Source: Flammula alnicola
Lineage: Eukaryota > Basidiomycota > Agaricomycetes > Agaricales > Strophariaceae
NCBI GenBank assembly: GCA_015499995.1
Contig: JADNRV010000188.1
Span: 1 to 64,000 of the forward strand
Direction: 5' to 3'
Length of the DNA stretch: 64,000 nt
The notes beneath the pieces were generated by a model that saw only the letters and a list, made by a program, of their open reading frames with translations, did not search any database and was not told where the DNA came from. The position numbers and the translations under genes were made by a program. This document shows positions 1 through 11,268 of the stretch, piece after piece. The first letter of the stretch is position 1. Every line of letters starts with the position of its first letter.

Positions 1-292
1 AAATGATTATTGCCGGCCCATCCTGATGCAGACATATCAAGATTGGTGGGATCATGCAATGTGAGTTGTATTTCTGTTTCATTTTTATCACGATAATCTT
101 AACTGATAGACATATAAAGGACGATCAACAATGTTGGCGCGCAGAGTGTCATTCAACCTACTTCAACGACCTGTGTCGCTAGTTACAGGAAGACGTATGG
201 TCCATCTGCTACTCGGACACTCACACCATCAGATCTACTAGCGTCAGCATTGACAACACAACGCCAGCCTTCTCGACTGGTGTCTGCATCTG

Positions 293-480
293 TGTCGACA
301 CCAACAGAGCAGTGGCAGCCAGCCACGTCCACATCTACATCGACACTGACAGAGTGGTGGCAGCCAGCCACATCCATGTCCACATCGACACCGACAGAGT
401 GGTGGCAGCCAGCTGCATCCACATCTACGTTGACACCAACAGAGCAGTGGCAGCTGGCTGCCTCCACGTCTATGTCTACA
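293..480. repeat. 45-bp coding-like minisatellite, about four copies
   Basis: About four imperfect copies of a 45-bp unit lie head to tail. The plus-strand reading gives a 15-residue repeat of the form STPTEQWQPATSTST, and the opposite strand is also open. An ORF of 191 codons runs through it on the plus strand (250-825), but its non-repeat half has no recognisable domain. I do not treat it as a firm gene. The variation between copies is mostly single substitutions, so this is a moderately old array. Confidence 0.7.
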
Positions 481-955
481 CTGCATAGTCCGCCCTCTGG
501 GTTGGGGCCCACCTCAATGACTTCCTTCAATTGGACTAACGAGTTTGATTTCCCTGATTCAGGTGGCCGGGAACTCACTGGAGGATGTAAGTTTCACATA
601 TATAATATCTTTGAAGCACTAGCTGACCTTGCGCCCTGCTTCGAAGACCATCAAGGTTCAATTGCCCCAGCTGGCACCACATCTTTTGAGACTGTCTTCG
701 ATATGTCACTGGTTGATAACACTATTAGCACAACAGAAATCCATCGAAATAACCCTACTTATCTAACACCGGACAATTCACAAATGCAATATGGTCCTCA
801 TGGGTGCCAAGGCAATGCAGAGTAGAAATTTGGCAGTAGAATAACAACTGATCATTTGTTATTGTATGATGAGATGAAATGTACTTGGATCGGAACCACC
901 ATTCCTGCCAGCATCCCACAGACTGGCGAGGTAGTAATTTTGTATCCATACTTGG

Positions 956-1112
956 TAGGGCTGCAAACCGTACCGTATTACGGTTACGGCCGTATATGTT
1001 ACGGGTATCGACGGCTCAGTTTGGCCCGTACCCGTACCGTATAGCGCAGCAAAATCTTGCTTGATGGTACGGTATGGCAAGTTTTACGGTATATACGGCC
1101 GTAATACGGGTA
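956..1112. repeat. hAT terminal repeat with CCGTA/TACGG subterminal array
   Basis: A terminus beginning TAGGGCTGCAAACCGT at 956 resembles hAT-type ends (T/CAGGGxTGCAAA). It is followed by a dense field of CCGTA and its complement TACGG in both orientations up to about 1112. Subterminal arrays of short motifs in both orientations are typical transposase-binding sites of hAT elements. The array lies just downstream of the stop of the hAT relic on the minus strand, so it should be that element's 3' end. The matching opposite terminus and the target duplication were not found. Confidence 0.55.
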
Positions 1113-1226
1113 CTTTTTTTCTTGAAACATACGAAAAACTGCACTGAGAGCTAACAAGTTGATAAAAGAATGGGAACATGAATGCAAAACTAGAACGAGG
1201 TAAGGCAATCAACAAAAGAAGGAAAA

Positions 1227-2650
1227 CTACATGAATTGTGAGCTAGAAAGCTTGGCCTTGATCTTTTCGCGAGCTAGGATTAACTTTCTCTTGATCAACA
1301 TAAGAACCCGTATGGTTTTGGGCTTGAGACTAGCACGACGAAGGGATATAGTATCACGGCCACCCGAGAAAATGCGCTCTACCGCAACTGCAGATCCTAT
1401 ATATAGTAATAAATTGTCAGTTTGGAGATGGAATTTATATCGAAGAGAAAGAACTTGCCTGGAATCGAAAAGATGTCACGAGAAAGGTGGTAAAGATTTG
1501 GGAATTGAGCCCGTCTTCCCAGCCACCATTGAAGTGGATCACATGTTTCGAAATCTTCCTGCTGCAGGCTCCAGAATTCCAGGAGCTCATCGGGAGCCAC
1601 ACGCTTGCGTTGAAACCTAGATATGAAATTCTTTTGAGGCGAGGCTGAGGTATGCGAGGAGGAAATGGATGAGACAGATGACGTGGATGAGAGTGGAATT
1701 TGTTGGGGATCAGACTGGGTTGAGAGGTAATTTTCCTTGAAGTATTTCTGGAGATTTGCTTTGGTGGCCTCGAGGTGAACAGAAAGGTCAAGATCATCCT
1801 TGAATTCGTCTTTCAAAGCCGCATAAGAGATGCGTGGGTCCAAGACTAGTTAAAACATGTTAGTGAGATAAACAATGCATAAAAGTTCAACCTACGCGAT
1901 GACCAAATATAAAAAGGAGATTCGTCGAAAGTATAATAGTAGTCGCTCAGTTTTCGATGAGCATCTGTGAGCCCTTTAATTAAGTGTGGCGAGGTCACGT
2001 CTTTAGGTAGGGACCGAATAGTATCCCGGAGCTCCTCTTGAAGGCCGCGGAAAATGGCATGTGTTGTTGAGAGCATTGGGGTTCGGGTAGCAGACATTTG
2101 AGTAGTTGCAGATTGGAAGGACTTCAGCCAGGTGGTAACGAGATCGATAGTGCACCATTCTTCATCCGACAGCAAATGGGGCCATAGGTCGGTGTTAAGG
2201 TGAACAAAAGAGTTCACGGATTGACGGTAATCCAAAGCGCGGCCTAATAAATGCGAGATTACTTTATGTTGATAGAGAAAGACGAAAAAAAACTTACAAA
2301 GCATTTGGTGAGTTGACGACCAATGCGTCTTTACATCGAGAATGAGGATTAGTGCAGGCTTTCCGGTGTTCATTCGTGCTACCTCTATGAACCAATTTTG
2401 TCAGCGCTGCGGGCTTGAACGCACTGATTGAACAATTTTCCGAAGCTATAGTCTCATTAGAAATGAACGGAAGCCAATGTACAAGATCACTTACTTTCTG
2501 AACTGCTGTCTGGACCTTCTCTGAAGGATCTATGCTGACAGCATCCTTGTCATCATCATCATCTTCCTCCGGGGCTGCATTGGGATTTGGGTCTCTAACA
2601 GGGGAGGATGAGTGGTGAACGCAACATAAACGAGCAGAAGTAAAGCCGCT
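1227..2650 (-). pseudogene. hAT-family transposase relic (C-terminal half)
   Basis: Minus-strand exons encode the C-terminal half of a hAT transposase. The stretch near 2373-1860 has the catalytic-core style region around ILDVKTHWSSTHQML. The hAT dimerisation region follows, with DPLQWWLGRRAQFPNL, then after an intron SAVAVERIFSGGRD, ending at a TAG at 1227-1229. The intron between 'SIP' and 'GSAVAV' (1397-1458) uses a GC donor (GCAAGT). An in-frame TGA at 2401-2403 interrupts the 'RSSPQ' stretch. The N-terminal zinc finger and the first part of the core are missing. It is therefore a non-functional, 5'-truncated copy; the family assignment is firm because of the dimerisation motif. Confidence 0.8.
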
Positions 2651-3052
2651 GTCTCTATCTCGGAGCTGACATCAATTCGGGTAACAACTTAAACAAGCGA
2701 CGACTACAGATGGCTTTTTGTCAACTATGTACTAGCATATTTCTATACATTCCTCCCACTCCCAGGAGTATTCCATAGCTGCAACTGGCTCACAGACGAA
2801 CACCTGCTTGCTCCTCCTGAAGCTCTATATATTATGCCAATCAAAATGTCGACACCATCCCCTCTTTTTCATCTCTCGACCTTCAATTTTCCTTGTTCCA
2901 GTATACCAGGTATGTGCTGAAGACGATGATCTTGAGAACTTTACTGACCACTTTCTCTTTTCTTTGGCAGACACTCATTTTATTCTTTTCCTGTAAGTCA
3001 TTGCATTACCTTTAGGTTCTCGCAGGTAGTAACACACATGTAGATTTCAAGA
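2651..3052. other. Intergenic; likely promoter of the HECT-like gene
   Basis: No coding features were recognised. The stretch separates the hAT relic (minus) from the plus-strand HECT-like gene and so should hold its promoter and 5' UTR. A TATATATT run occurs near 2826. I could not find terminal inverted repeats here matching the far side of the integrase gene. Confidence 0.4.
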
Positions 3053-6000
3053 ATGGACTTCAGCCGGCTTACACCTGACCAAATCAACCAGATTCGACTT
3101 ATTCTCACTGGTCCAGCAGCCACCACCACTACGAACACTACGAACACGAATGGAACTGCAGACTCGAACCCAGCCCATACCACCCCATATCAGGCTGAGT
3201 CGTCAATCACACAGCATACCCAGGCAGTGGGCCTGCCACCAGTTTACTTAGCTGCCCCGCTTTTCTCACAGCAGCAGGTTCAGGCCGTTAACCCGCACTC
3301 TGGAGCTCAGGTATGTCATTATTGCACCTGCACTATCGACAGCCAGATTTACACTTTAAACTAGGCAGCAATACCACCTGGCAATGGGCAGTCACATTCT
3401 TCGGCCTCATCTCAAGTTCCTCCGATCACACAACTATATACAAGCACCCGTCTTCAGGGAACACCCTCTCCTCAAGCTGCGAACACAGGCTATCCACCAG
3501 CCCCTTCATTGTCCCAACCAACGCATGGAGTCTTTCAACCTTTCCTCGGAGCAGCTGGACTCGGCCTCGGTCTGGCCACAGGCCATGCAAACCAGGCCCA
3601 GCTTGCTTCAAGTCTGTCGCACTCATCCTCTCAGCCATCTCTTCCAACTCGTGGCTCGCGGGCTGGTTCATCAGTGAGGGGCCGCGGAACTGGTCGCAGA
3701 GGCCCTGCTTCAAGACTACCTTCCATGAACCAGTCAGAACCCACTCCAGATCGCAATCTCTGTCTCGTCGAAGGTAGTCACATACCTACAATTCGCATTA
3801 CTGTGAAGGTCTTTCCACCTTTAGTAAGTGCTGTTATGATAGTCCCTTATATTTTACACAACACTTAATTTTTATATTCTAGATTCGCCATCACCAGGAG
3901 TATCTTTCATATAGGCACCTGCGAACTTCAGTGAACTGTTACCTCCAGGAGAATGGGCTGCTTTTTCAGCATGATCTTCCGAGGGCGTTTCGCATCATCG
4001 ACCTTGTCATCATTGCCATGAACGACATGCAGCAGCAGCAGATGGCCTATCATTTCGCACCTCTCCGGCAAGGGCTTACTCTTGCTGACCACGAAAAACT
4101 TCCTTTCGTTCTTCTGAGCTACAAATCCCGGGGTCAAATTCGCACCAGCGGGAGCATTGGATTTTCGACCTGGCCAATTGAACCCGCTGCCACAATAGAA
4201 TCTCTCTTCCAAGACAAGAGAAAATATGCACCTTCAGAAGCCTTCGAAGGTGATCGCTTTGTCATAAACTTTGGTAGGCTCTCTCTCTTTTTGTTTAGAT
4301 GCAATCTCACATTGATATTCTAGCTGTCGCCTCTTTGCCCTTTACTGGAATAATTGAGTCGCGAAGACACAATTGTATTGCCAAGCGATTTTTTCGACAG
4401 TTTCCCAACGATAACCAGTTCAAGGACCCAAACAATGATGACGAGCACCTCTATGACAGTGATAGTTCAGGAGGCGAAGATGAAATGGCCAATTTTATGG
4501 CTGAAGAGGAAGAAGAGCAGTCGATTTCTGATATGCTTGCCCCACCCCCAAGCCAGATCCAGGTAAGGAATTCGGTCAGGCCAGCTGGACTAGCAATTAA
4601 CCTAGAAACATTATATAGACTCGGTCTCAATCACAAGCTGGTCATGCTACACTGGCGACAGGATCTTTATCTGGATCCAGTGCCCAGGTCAGTGCAATTA
4701 TTTTATACATTTCCCAGATGTTCATCATCTGAATCCCTCTAGCCACAGGGTCCTTCCCGTCGTGAAGAATCATTTTTGGCCACCTCTTCTTTTTTACCTC
4801 CTCCTATCTGGGAGAGCACCTGGAACCCACCGACACCCACTTCAGAGGTTTATAACCTTGTGAACCTTCCTGAGCAGGTATTTGCTGCTGCAAACAAGGG
4901 AAACAACACGGTCATCAAGTTTGAAATCAACAGCACAACAGCAGCTGGTATGGCTGACATGATTGATATATGGCTCACGAGGGCAATCGAAAACAATGAT
5001 TTTACCGACATTCTTTCACCTGAGCGGGACTACCAAATGTAAGTTAGTTTCACAGGAAACTTACAATTATATTGCTGACTTATGTGACAGTGTCAGCCGC
5101 CGAAACGATCTTATTAGTTTTGGGGATGGTATCCAGCGAGAGTGCTGGTTCAATCTCTTTGAACGATATCGCCAAGACCCAAACGATGAATGGATTCAGT
5201 ATCGCTGTGATGCCAGGGCATCTATCAAAACTGTCTACTCTATTTCGACCTGCCGATTTATCCCTGAAAGTCGCATCACCGGGCTAAAGAAATTAGGTGC
5301 CATCTGTGCTATTCTACTTATACTAGGCCAGTGCCCAGCACCTTTCGACCCCTGCGTCTTCCAGTATGCTGTCCATGCCGATCTCGAGGCTATTCATCCA
5401 GGCCTCTTATTCGAATGGCATCCTAATCTTCGGGCAAAGATCATCCAATGGAAAGAACTAGGCCCAGGAGGAGATATTTCTTCCTTTGACCAATATATGC
5501 AGGAAGTAGTCGGCTTTGGGGTGAGTGATCAACTTTTACAAAAAACACTGTATCCTGGGCTGATATTTCTTGTAGGCCCCTTCTTTTGCGCATCGCACTG
5601 AAGCAGCCCACAAGGCATTTGCTCCTGCTATGCTTTATCATACTGTCTTCGGGTCCGAACCACCCTACCATCCAGAATGGAAAGCTTTCTTTGCTGGTTT
5701 TTCATTGCCCTGCCGAAATGGCTTCAACTTTCTTTCGGTATTCATTTTACTTCTCAGCTAGATTAACTACTGACTCATTTATGTCCAGGTCCTCAAGTCC
5801 TTCGCAGGTGGCTCTGACCACTTTTTCAGTATCTCGTGGACCTCCCAGATTCAAGGATATGACTCGCTATCTCCTTTCCTTGACATCGATAGGCCTATCC
5901 CTGCTGTCGCAGCTGAGCTTGACCCAGCTCTAGCCCGGGTTCAGAGAGGCTCTGCCAAAGATCTCATTGTCGCATTTCTGCAGGGCTCAGGAATTCCATA

Positions 6001-6453
6001 CCCTAAGCTCTTTGATGAACTAAAGCCATCTTTCAGCAGTCTCATTGATCTATCGCAGACACACACCCCTGCTTTTCGCTCTCGCATGTTCGCCTGGGCC
6101 GCAACTGGCTCGCCTTTTATCGATCCAGGGGCTGAAACAATTACTGTGAGTTTATATCTGTTCTGATCCACCTGTCTATCTTATAGATCTTTTACCAGGT
6201 TAAAATAGTCAACGAAGCAGAGAGAAATTATGCAGGCTGTCCTGCCGCTACGAAAGCTTTGATGGCCCAGGGTGTCATATCCTTCAAGACCTGTTCTCGA
6301 GTTGTCCAGCTTCCTGGTCCTCATATCGTTCGTTTGGCTGAACAGCAGTTTCAGCCCCAGCATGGTGCTGAGTTCATAGATTTTGTGCAGGCTTTTGATC
6401 ATTGGCTCCTGTGCCAGATTCTCGCAGCAATCGGTGTGCATACAATGATATAA
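3053..6453 (+). CDS. Protein with C-terminal HECT-like ubiquitin-ligase lobe, next to an integrase-like transposase
   Basis: Ten exons join cleanly: 3053-3310, 3365-3823, 3883-4273, 4324-4562, 4619-4687, 4743-5038, 5091-5520, 5576-5737, 5789-6145, 6187-6453. They give a 975-aa protein with no stop or frameshift. Residues 1 to about 220 are low-complexity, rich in S/T/Q/P and with an RG patch. An acidic stretch (EDEMANFMAEEEEEQ) lies near residue 330. The last 130 residues resemble the C-lobe of HECT E3 ligases: FAWAATGSPFIDPGAETIT matches the conserved 'TGS..IP..G' strand, and SFKTCSRVVQLPG matches the 'TCFxxLxLP' catalytic-cysteine motif, with Cys near residue 923. HECT enzymes carry ubiquitin on that cysteine. 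The gene converges on the integrase gene with only about 250 bp between stops. I infer that both belong to one mobile unit. The HECT call rests on motif resemblance only. Confidence 0.6.
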
Positions 6454-6699
6454 GGCCCCATTACTTTTCTTGTTATACTGCTGCGCTGCTGCCAAGTGTC
6501 GCAGATATACCCTCCTTAGACAGAGTTCTGGACTACACCCCTCTTTTCATTTCAACCCCTGCAGTATCGCATCTATGCTCTAGCTAGCTAATAGTTTCCA
6601 GACCATATTACCTTATTTCTCTAATAAATTCTGCTTTATCGCCTGCTGGGATATAATATTCCTGTAGACCACTTATTGCTTAGAGACCTAGACATTAGA

Positions 6700-8663
6700 T
6701 TAAAATATATTGCCATATACTAAGCGAGCAAGAGCAAGACTATACACCCAGAGCGATTGGATAGTTATGGTAGGCCCTGCCTGGGCTGACCACTGCCCAA
6801 CTGTCGCCTCAAAAAACTGGAGCTGGCTATCCTCCAATGTAACAACTGGGGGATCAAGAGAAACTTCATTTAGGTGGGGTGGAGGGCCGACCTGGCCAAT
6901 CCACGATGAACCATCAGCCTCCTGCTGTACTGGTACACTATTTTGGACAGAGGCGATGACCTGCTCATCCCGAAGAGCAGCCCAGTCTACACCATATACC
7001 TCTAATTCTTCAAGGGATAGCAGTTCTTCAGGCGGAAGCTGGCTGCCTCGGATTCCATGCACTAGCATGTCAAAGCTGAACATATCAGCAGGCGAACGGT
7101 TTGGCCCTCTCCGGATTTGGATTTGGTGGTGATTCCATGATTCAGCAAAAAATGAGAGCTGCTGATTGATAGTCGGTAGAAAAAGGAAATGAAGGAGCCA
7201 GATGTGGTGTACATTGTTGATGTCCAGCCCCAGGTGTAGTTCGAGGTCCGTAAAAGCCCCAGCCCACTGACTTCCAACCTGTGCTGTCACATCGACCCAC
7301 AGCCTTTCAATTCGTACATTGTGGACACTCCTATTTTTTGTGGTATTAGAAGACAATTTATGCAGTAAAGCCTATATAAAACTTACCGCCCCCAGATATA
7401 GGAACCGTGGCGGACACCACGGTGTGCTTCCATCCATGCAGCAAGAAGAATATTTTCGACACCATGATCACCCCTGGTCCGTGATGGAACACCGTACACA
7501 GCAGCAGCCCGATGAAAGAGTTCGAGAACTGTTTCACCCCGGTTATTGTCACTGGCCTGGAGCCCTGTGATAAGCCGCGAATAGCCATCGATAAATCCAT
7601 GTATCACAATTCCCCAACGAATAAGCCCTAGAACATGTTTAGATACTAAATGAATCAAATCATGACTTCTTACCATGCTGTCCGTCATGGTGCCAAAGTG
7701 CGTTGGGGCCAGGCACTGAGTAAACCCGCCTTCGGATGCGGATTCTATCAAATACCCGGTGTACAGGGTCAATGTGAATCAACGACCATCGGATGCGCTG
7801 GTAGGGAATGCGGTGACCTAGGTTTCTGAGCATGCCACCAAGCATTGCTATGCCAGCTCTTGGAAACTGCTGGCGAATAGTGTGAATCAGGGCATCGAGG
7901 TCGGAATCGCTAATGCCAGAGAGTGGACCAGTATAGGAGGAAATTGGGTGAGATGTACTTGTGGCTTCATTTTCGGAAGTTTCTGCAGCATTCGGAGGAT
8001 CCAGGATGTCATCGGCTGCTGGGCCCTGTTGATCAGCAGTATCTAGTCCAAGCCCCTCCAACTCTATGCCATCAGCGAGAGACCGATGTGCAAATGGATT
8101 GTCCTGAGGACTTGCTATTCCATATTCGAGGAGAGCATTGCGGACTGTCTGCCTATTAACATTGAGAAATCGTGCAATGCTGGATGTAGAACCAAGCGAA
8201 TAGGCCCATCGTAAAAAGTCAGGATCTATCCGGATCGCTGGGCGGCCTCGGCCACCTGTATGTATGTGCTGGACAATTTCGGGCCTCCCATGATGTGATC
8301 TATCCAATTCCTGCTCGTATGCAGCCCGAACATCTGCCTGCATGATTGCGAGATTTGCTCGCACTATCTCCAGCTCTTCTGATGAAAAAATTGCTGAATG
8401 CTATATAACATTCTTATCAGCCTGAGAGAGGTCAGAGTATATATGAAGTGAAAAACCTGGTTGACCAATCTCAAAAATTCATCTAGGTCATCCCCGAACC
8501 TAGCGAGCGTTACCGAATCCCATTGTGCCACATTGGCATGTGGGAGTAAAGACTGTGCAGTTTGCAGGAAGCAGTAATAGTGAACTCGGAAGGCATTTAA
8601 GAGATCATCCAGTGGCAGTGGAAGTTCAGCCTCTAGAGGGTTGTTTGCAGGCTGATCAGCCAT
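6700..8663 (-). CDS. Integrase-core (rve-like, IS3-like) DDE transposase
   Basis: Four exons (8457-8663, 7674-8400, 7387-7627, 6700-7330) give 601 aa without interruptions. The N-terminal 70 residues are helical. A DNA-binding helix-turn-helix region follows, with GRGRPAIRIDPDFLRWAYSL and then SIARFLNVNRQTVRNALLEY. The catalytic core has first Asp in HHDGQHGLIRWG, second Asp in RGDHGVEN, and Glu in VHNVRIERLW. The second Asp and the Glu are separated by 34 residues, as in retroviral-type and IS3-type integrases. The last about 130 residues are family-specific and unassigned. Cores of this kind occur in eukaryotic IS3-like transposons of fish, invertebrates and fungi. The frame is fully intact, so the gene may be active or domesticated. 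Terminal repeats were not identified. Confidence 0.8.
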
Positions 8664-8822
8664 TTAATCTGGAGTGGGGAGGTGGTAGTTGCGCCTCGGT
8701 GGGTCACATCGGTCACAGATACATATGCCACAGGAGATAAAAATAGCCTTACAAAGAATCATCAGCTATCGATGACTCATACGCAAACTTCAATGCATAC
8801 CAGTCATGCGTTAAATTTCGCG

Positions 8823-10428
8823 TCATTTTAGGCTATAGCTTCCTGTATAACTTCCCGTCGGCGTTCGACTGCGACCCTCCAGAGAACTGCCTGACCTACT
8901 GTGACTTCCGCTCAAAGAACTACCTGCACTCCCAGGCATATAACTTCCAGTCGGAGTGAGAGTTCTGTCCTCGCTGCCTTCATTGTCTCTATCTGACTGC
9001 GACGACTGCGACTGAGATGCATTGGTTTGATATCCTGATGAGTACGTCCTTGAGGTCCCAGCAACCCTACGGTGAATCTCTCGCACATGAGACAATGTCG
9101 AAGGCGAGTCTGCAAAAGAGACATCCGAATCTTCACTCCTATAGGAGCCCGAATCACTCAAACGATAAGTCGCGGACGGTGCACAACCAGTGATGCTCGT
9201 CAATCCGGTCGTCGTCCGAAGGCCTCCCGTCAACGTCAATGACGTCTGGGAAAAATACGTAGAGGACACATTTGACCTCAAGCCATCAAAAGATCCAGCG
9301 CTGAAGAAATTTTCGTCGGATAATTCGGACCTCGCACGATCGCTGCCGCGGCCAACACTAGGAGGAGGGGTAACGAAAATGTTCTTTCCAAGGGAAGATC
9401 CACTCGAAATGGTCACAGGCGAGCCGCCGAACAATCCATCCACCCCTCTAGCGCGATTAATCGCAGACTTGAACTCCTCATCGAGGTCGGTCATGGACCC
9501 AGTACGCCTCAACGAATGGCCGCGATTAGGAGTAATAACCCGCGAATCGCCAGGATAGACATATTCCTGGTTCTGGATGACAGTGTCGTCAACGGTTCGA
9601 GAGTGATGAGACGAGACGAGAGAGGATTGTCGAGATAAACCTGAAGTCGTTGATATGCTGCTACTGCTGTTGATCAAGAGGATGGTCCTGATAGAACCAG
9701 TTGGCGAGCGAGTGACGGAGGCGGAATCCGGAACCGCAATCAGCCTATTGACAGCTTCCCTGTAGACAATATTGAAATCAGTAACACAATAGGCAAAAAA
9801 AATAAAATGGTTACTAACCAAAGCCAATTAACCCACTTCTGCCTCTCGAGAAGGCTTTCCGCAGCTAATCTTTCGACACCATCAGCATATAACATATGGA
9901 ATGGCACGAGCATATCCATGAGCGGCTGTGCATTCGCTTCGCCACTTTCCTGCCTCGCGGCGATGGTGCCAACGTCGTCGTGAGCGCTAGGGTGTGTAGG
10001 CGAAGGGGCTGACTGAATGCTAGTGCAGTTCAAGAGGTCCAAAGCGACGATGCCCCGACCACCACCTGGAGAAAGCCAAGACAGAAGAAGCATATGAGGA
10101 TACAAGAGTGCCTGGCATATTTGCCAACGGTACGGAGGCGATGCATGGACATTGAGATACCACAACAGGCCAATATGAATCGGCTAGAAGAATTAATCAA
10201 GTTAGAATGACTTTATATTCCGGTTCAGCTTAAAATATAACTTACGGGTTCCGAACTTTGTGCACAGAGCCTAGCCGAGGGAATCGTCTCTTGTTCATCC
10301 CGTCTACAGGTATTTCCTGTCCTCTCGCGCTTGAGATTGTGGGCAGAGCTACTTAGCACCGACGTTCCAGGTGTGCTAGGGTCGCTGGAAGCAGGGGCAG
10401 GGTTGGAAGACGGCGCCATGAGTCCCAT
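8823..10428 (-). CDS. PH-domain protein coding region (N-terminus uncertain)
   Basis: Three exons are apparent (10246-10428, 9819-10183, 8823-9759). The middle exon looks like a pleckstrin-homology domain: WQICQALLYPHMLLLSWL forms the early strands and GVERLAAESLLERQKWVNW the C-terminal helix, continuing as LWEAVNR across the splice. PH domains bind phosphoinositides or proteins at membranes. The C-terminal 310 residues are serine/threonine-rich and disordered, with repeated RTPTGSY-type motifs. The first exon reads in the same frame as the preceding SSXT gene, whose TAA stop lies ten bases upstream, and its sequence (MGLMAPSSNP) looks like SSXT-protein tail rather than PH protein. The true start of the PH protein is therefore missing or has been replaced. 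Confidence 0.55.
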
Positions 10429-10437
10429 CTGCTGTCT

Positions 10438-11268
10438 TTATACAATGTCTTTGGCGAATATTGAAGGCAGGTCCCCGTAGATCTGCCGTATCCGCTCTGC
10501 AATCGACGAGTCGCCTACCGATGGAGGAGCGTCCATGATCGGAAAAGGCATGTTGCTTTGGTTCTGGGGAGATGGGCCGCGTCAGTATGTGAAACGCAGC
10601 AGGATGGAGGCAGATTTTACCCCTTGCCGGCTTTGATCAGCTGCTACTGCTAGCCATGTAAGATTCGATTGTAGACATTTCGAATATCTGCAGTACGATT
10701 AGATAAAGTTATGTACTATATGAATTTACGCACTGCTGAAACCGTGGGTCCGAGTTCGGAACACCCTTTGCTTGAAATAACACACACACTCTGAGATGGA
10801 TGATGGATATTAGACGGTGAAAAAATCTGAGAAACTCGAGACGCACTTGAGGAGTTCGACGTTAAGCTCTAGTATTGTTACAACCTTAGGGTCCTGCATC
10901 ACAGTATTTGTTGTTGTTGTCGAGGTCATTGCTGTCGGTGTCATCGTGGCTATCGTCGGTGTCGTGAGTGCAGAGGGTTCAGAGGGATTCGAGGTCGTTG
11001 ATGGCGGTGTTGGAGGCTGAGACGGCTGGGTTGTCGGCACCTCAGGTTGTGTTATTGAGATCTGAGCAGGTGTGGTTGGAACTTTGGCCTCAGCTTCCAC
11101 GGGCGCCTTCTCTGCACTCTCACCCTCTGCCGTCTCTTTCTCGCCCTCTGCCATCTCCGCGTCACCACCGTTTGCCTCTTCCTCCTGGTCTGGCGCCGGC
11201 GACAGTTCGCTGAGCGGTGTTGACTGCCGCGACGACGGTTTCTCGACGCAACGAGGAGCTGCGCTCAC
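10438..11268 (-). CDS. SSXT (SS18) family protein, interrupted by an in-frame TAA
   Basis: Four exons give an N-terminal low-complexity region (about 130 residues, rich in T/P/A/E) and then the SSXT domain: KVVTILELNVELLK, GVPNSDPRFQQ, YSKCLQSNLTWLA and ADQSRQG across three introns. The tail is MPFPIMDAPPSVGDSS...IFAKDIV. SSXT proteins (animal SS18, plant GIF) are co-activators that bind SWI/SNF-type remodelling complexes in the nucleus. The frame ends in TAA at 10438-10440, but the same frame continues after it as RQQMGLMAPSSNP, which reads like normal tail sequence. This suggests a nonsense change or assembly error. The domain itself is complete, so a truncated product could still function. 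Confidence 0.7.

Larger units (their letters stand above)
3053..8663. mobile_element. Putative two-gene mobile unit: HECT-like protein plus DDE integrase
   Basis: The two convergent genes are each intact and closely spaced. They lie between a dead hAT copy and a degraded host gene, which is the pattern of an insertion. I found no terminal inverted repeat or target duplication in 2650-3050 or 8664-8822, so the limits given are only the coding limits. The alternative is two host genes that happen to be neighbours. Confidence 0.4.

Noticed and set aside
250..825. 191-codon ORF across the minisatellite
   Set aside because: Open frames on both strands come from the repeat having no stops; no domain or splice support.
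8664..8822. Terminal inverted repeat of the HECT/integrase unit
   Set aside because: A weak resemblance of C-rich strings (CTCCCCACTCC versus CCTCCCACTCCC near 2752) is too short and low-complexity to count.
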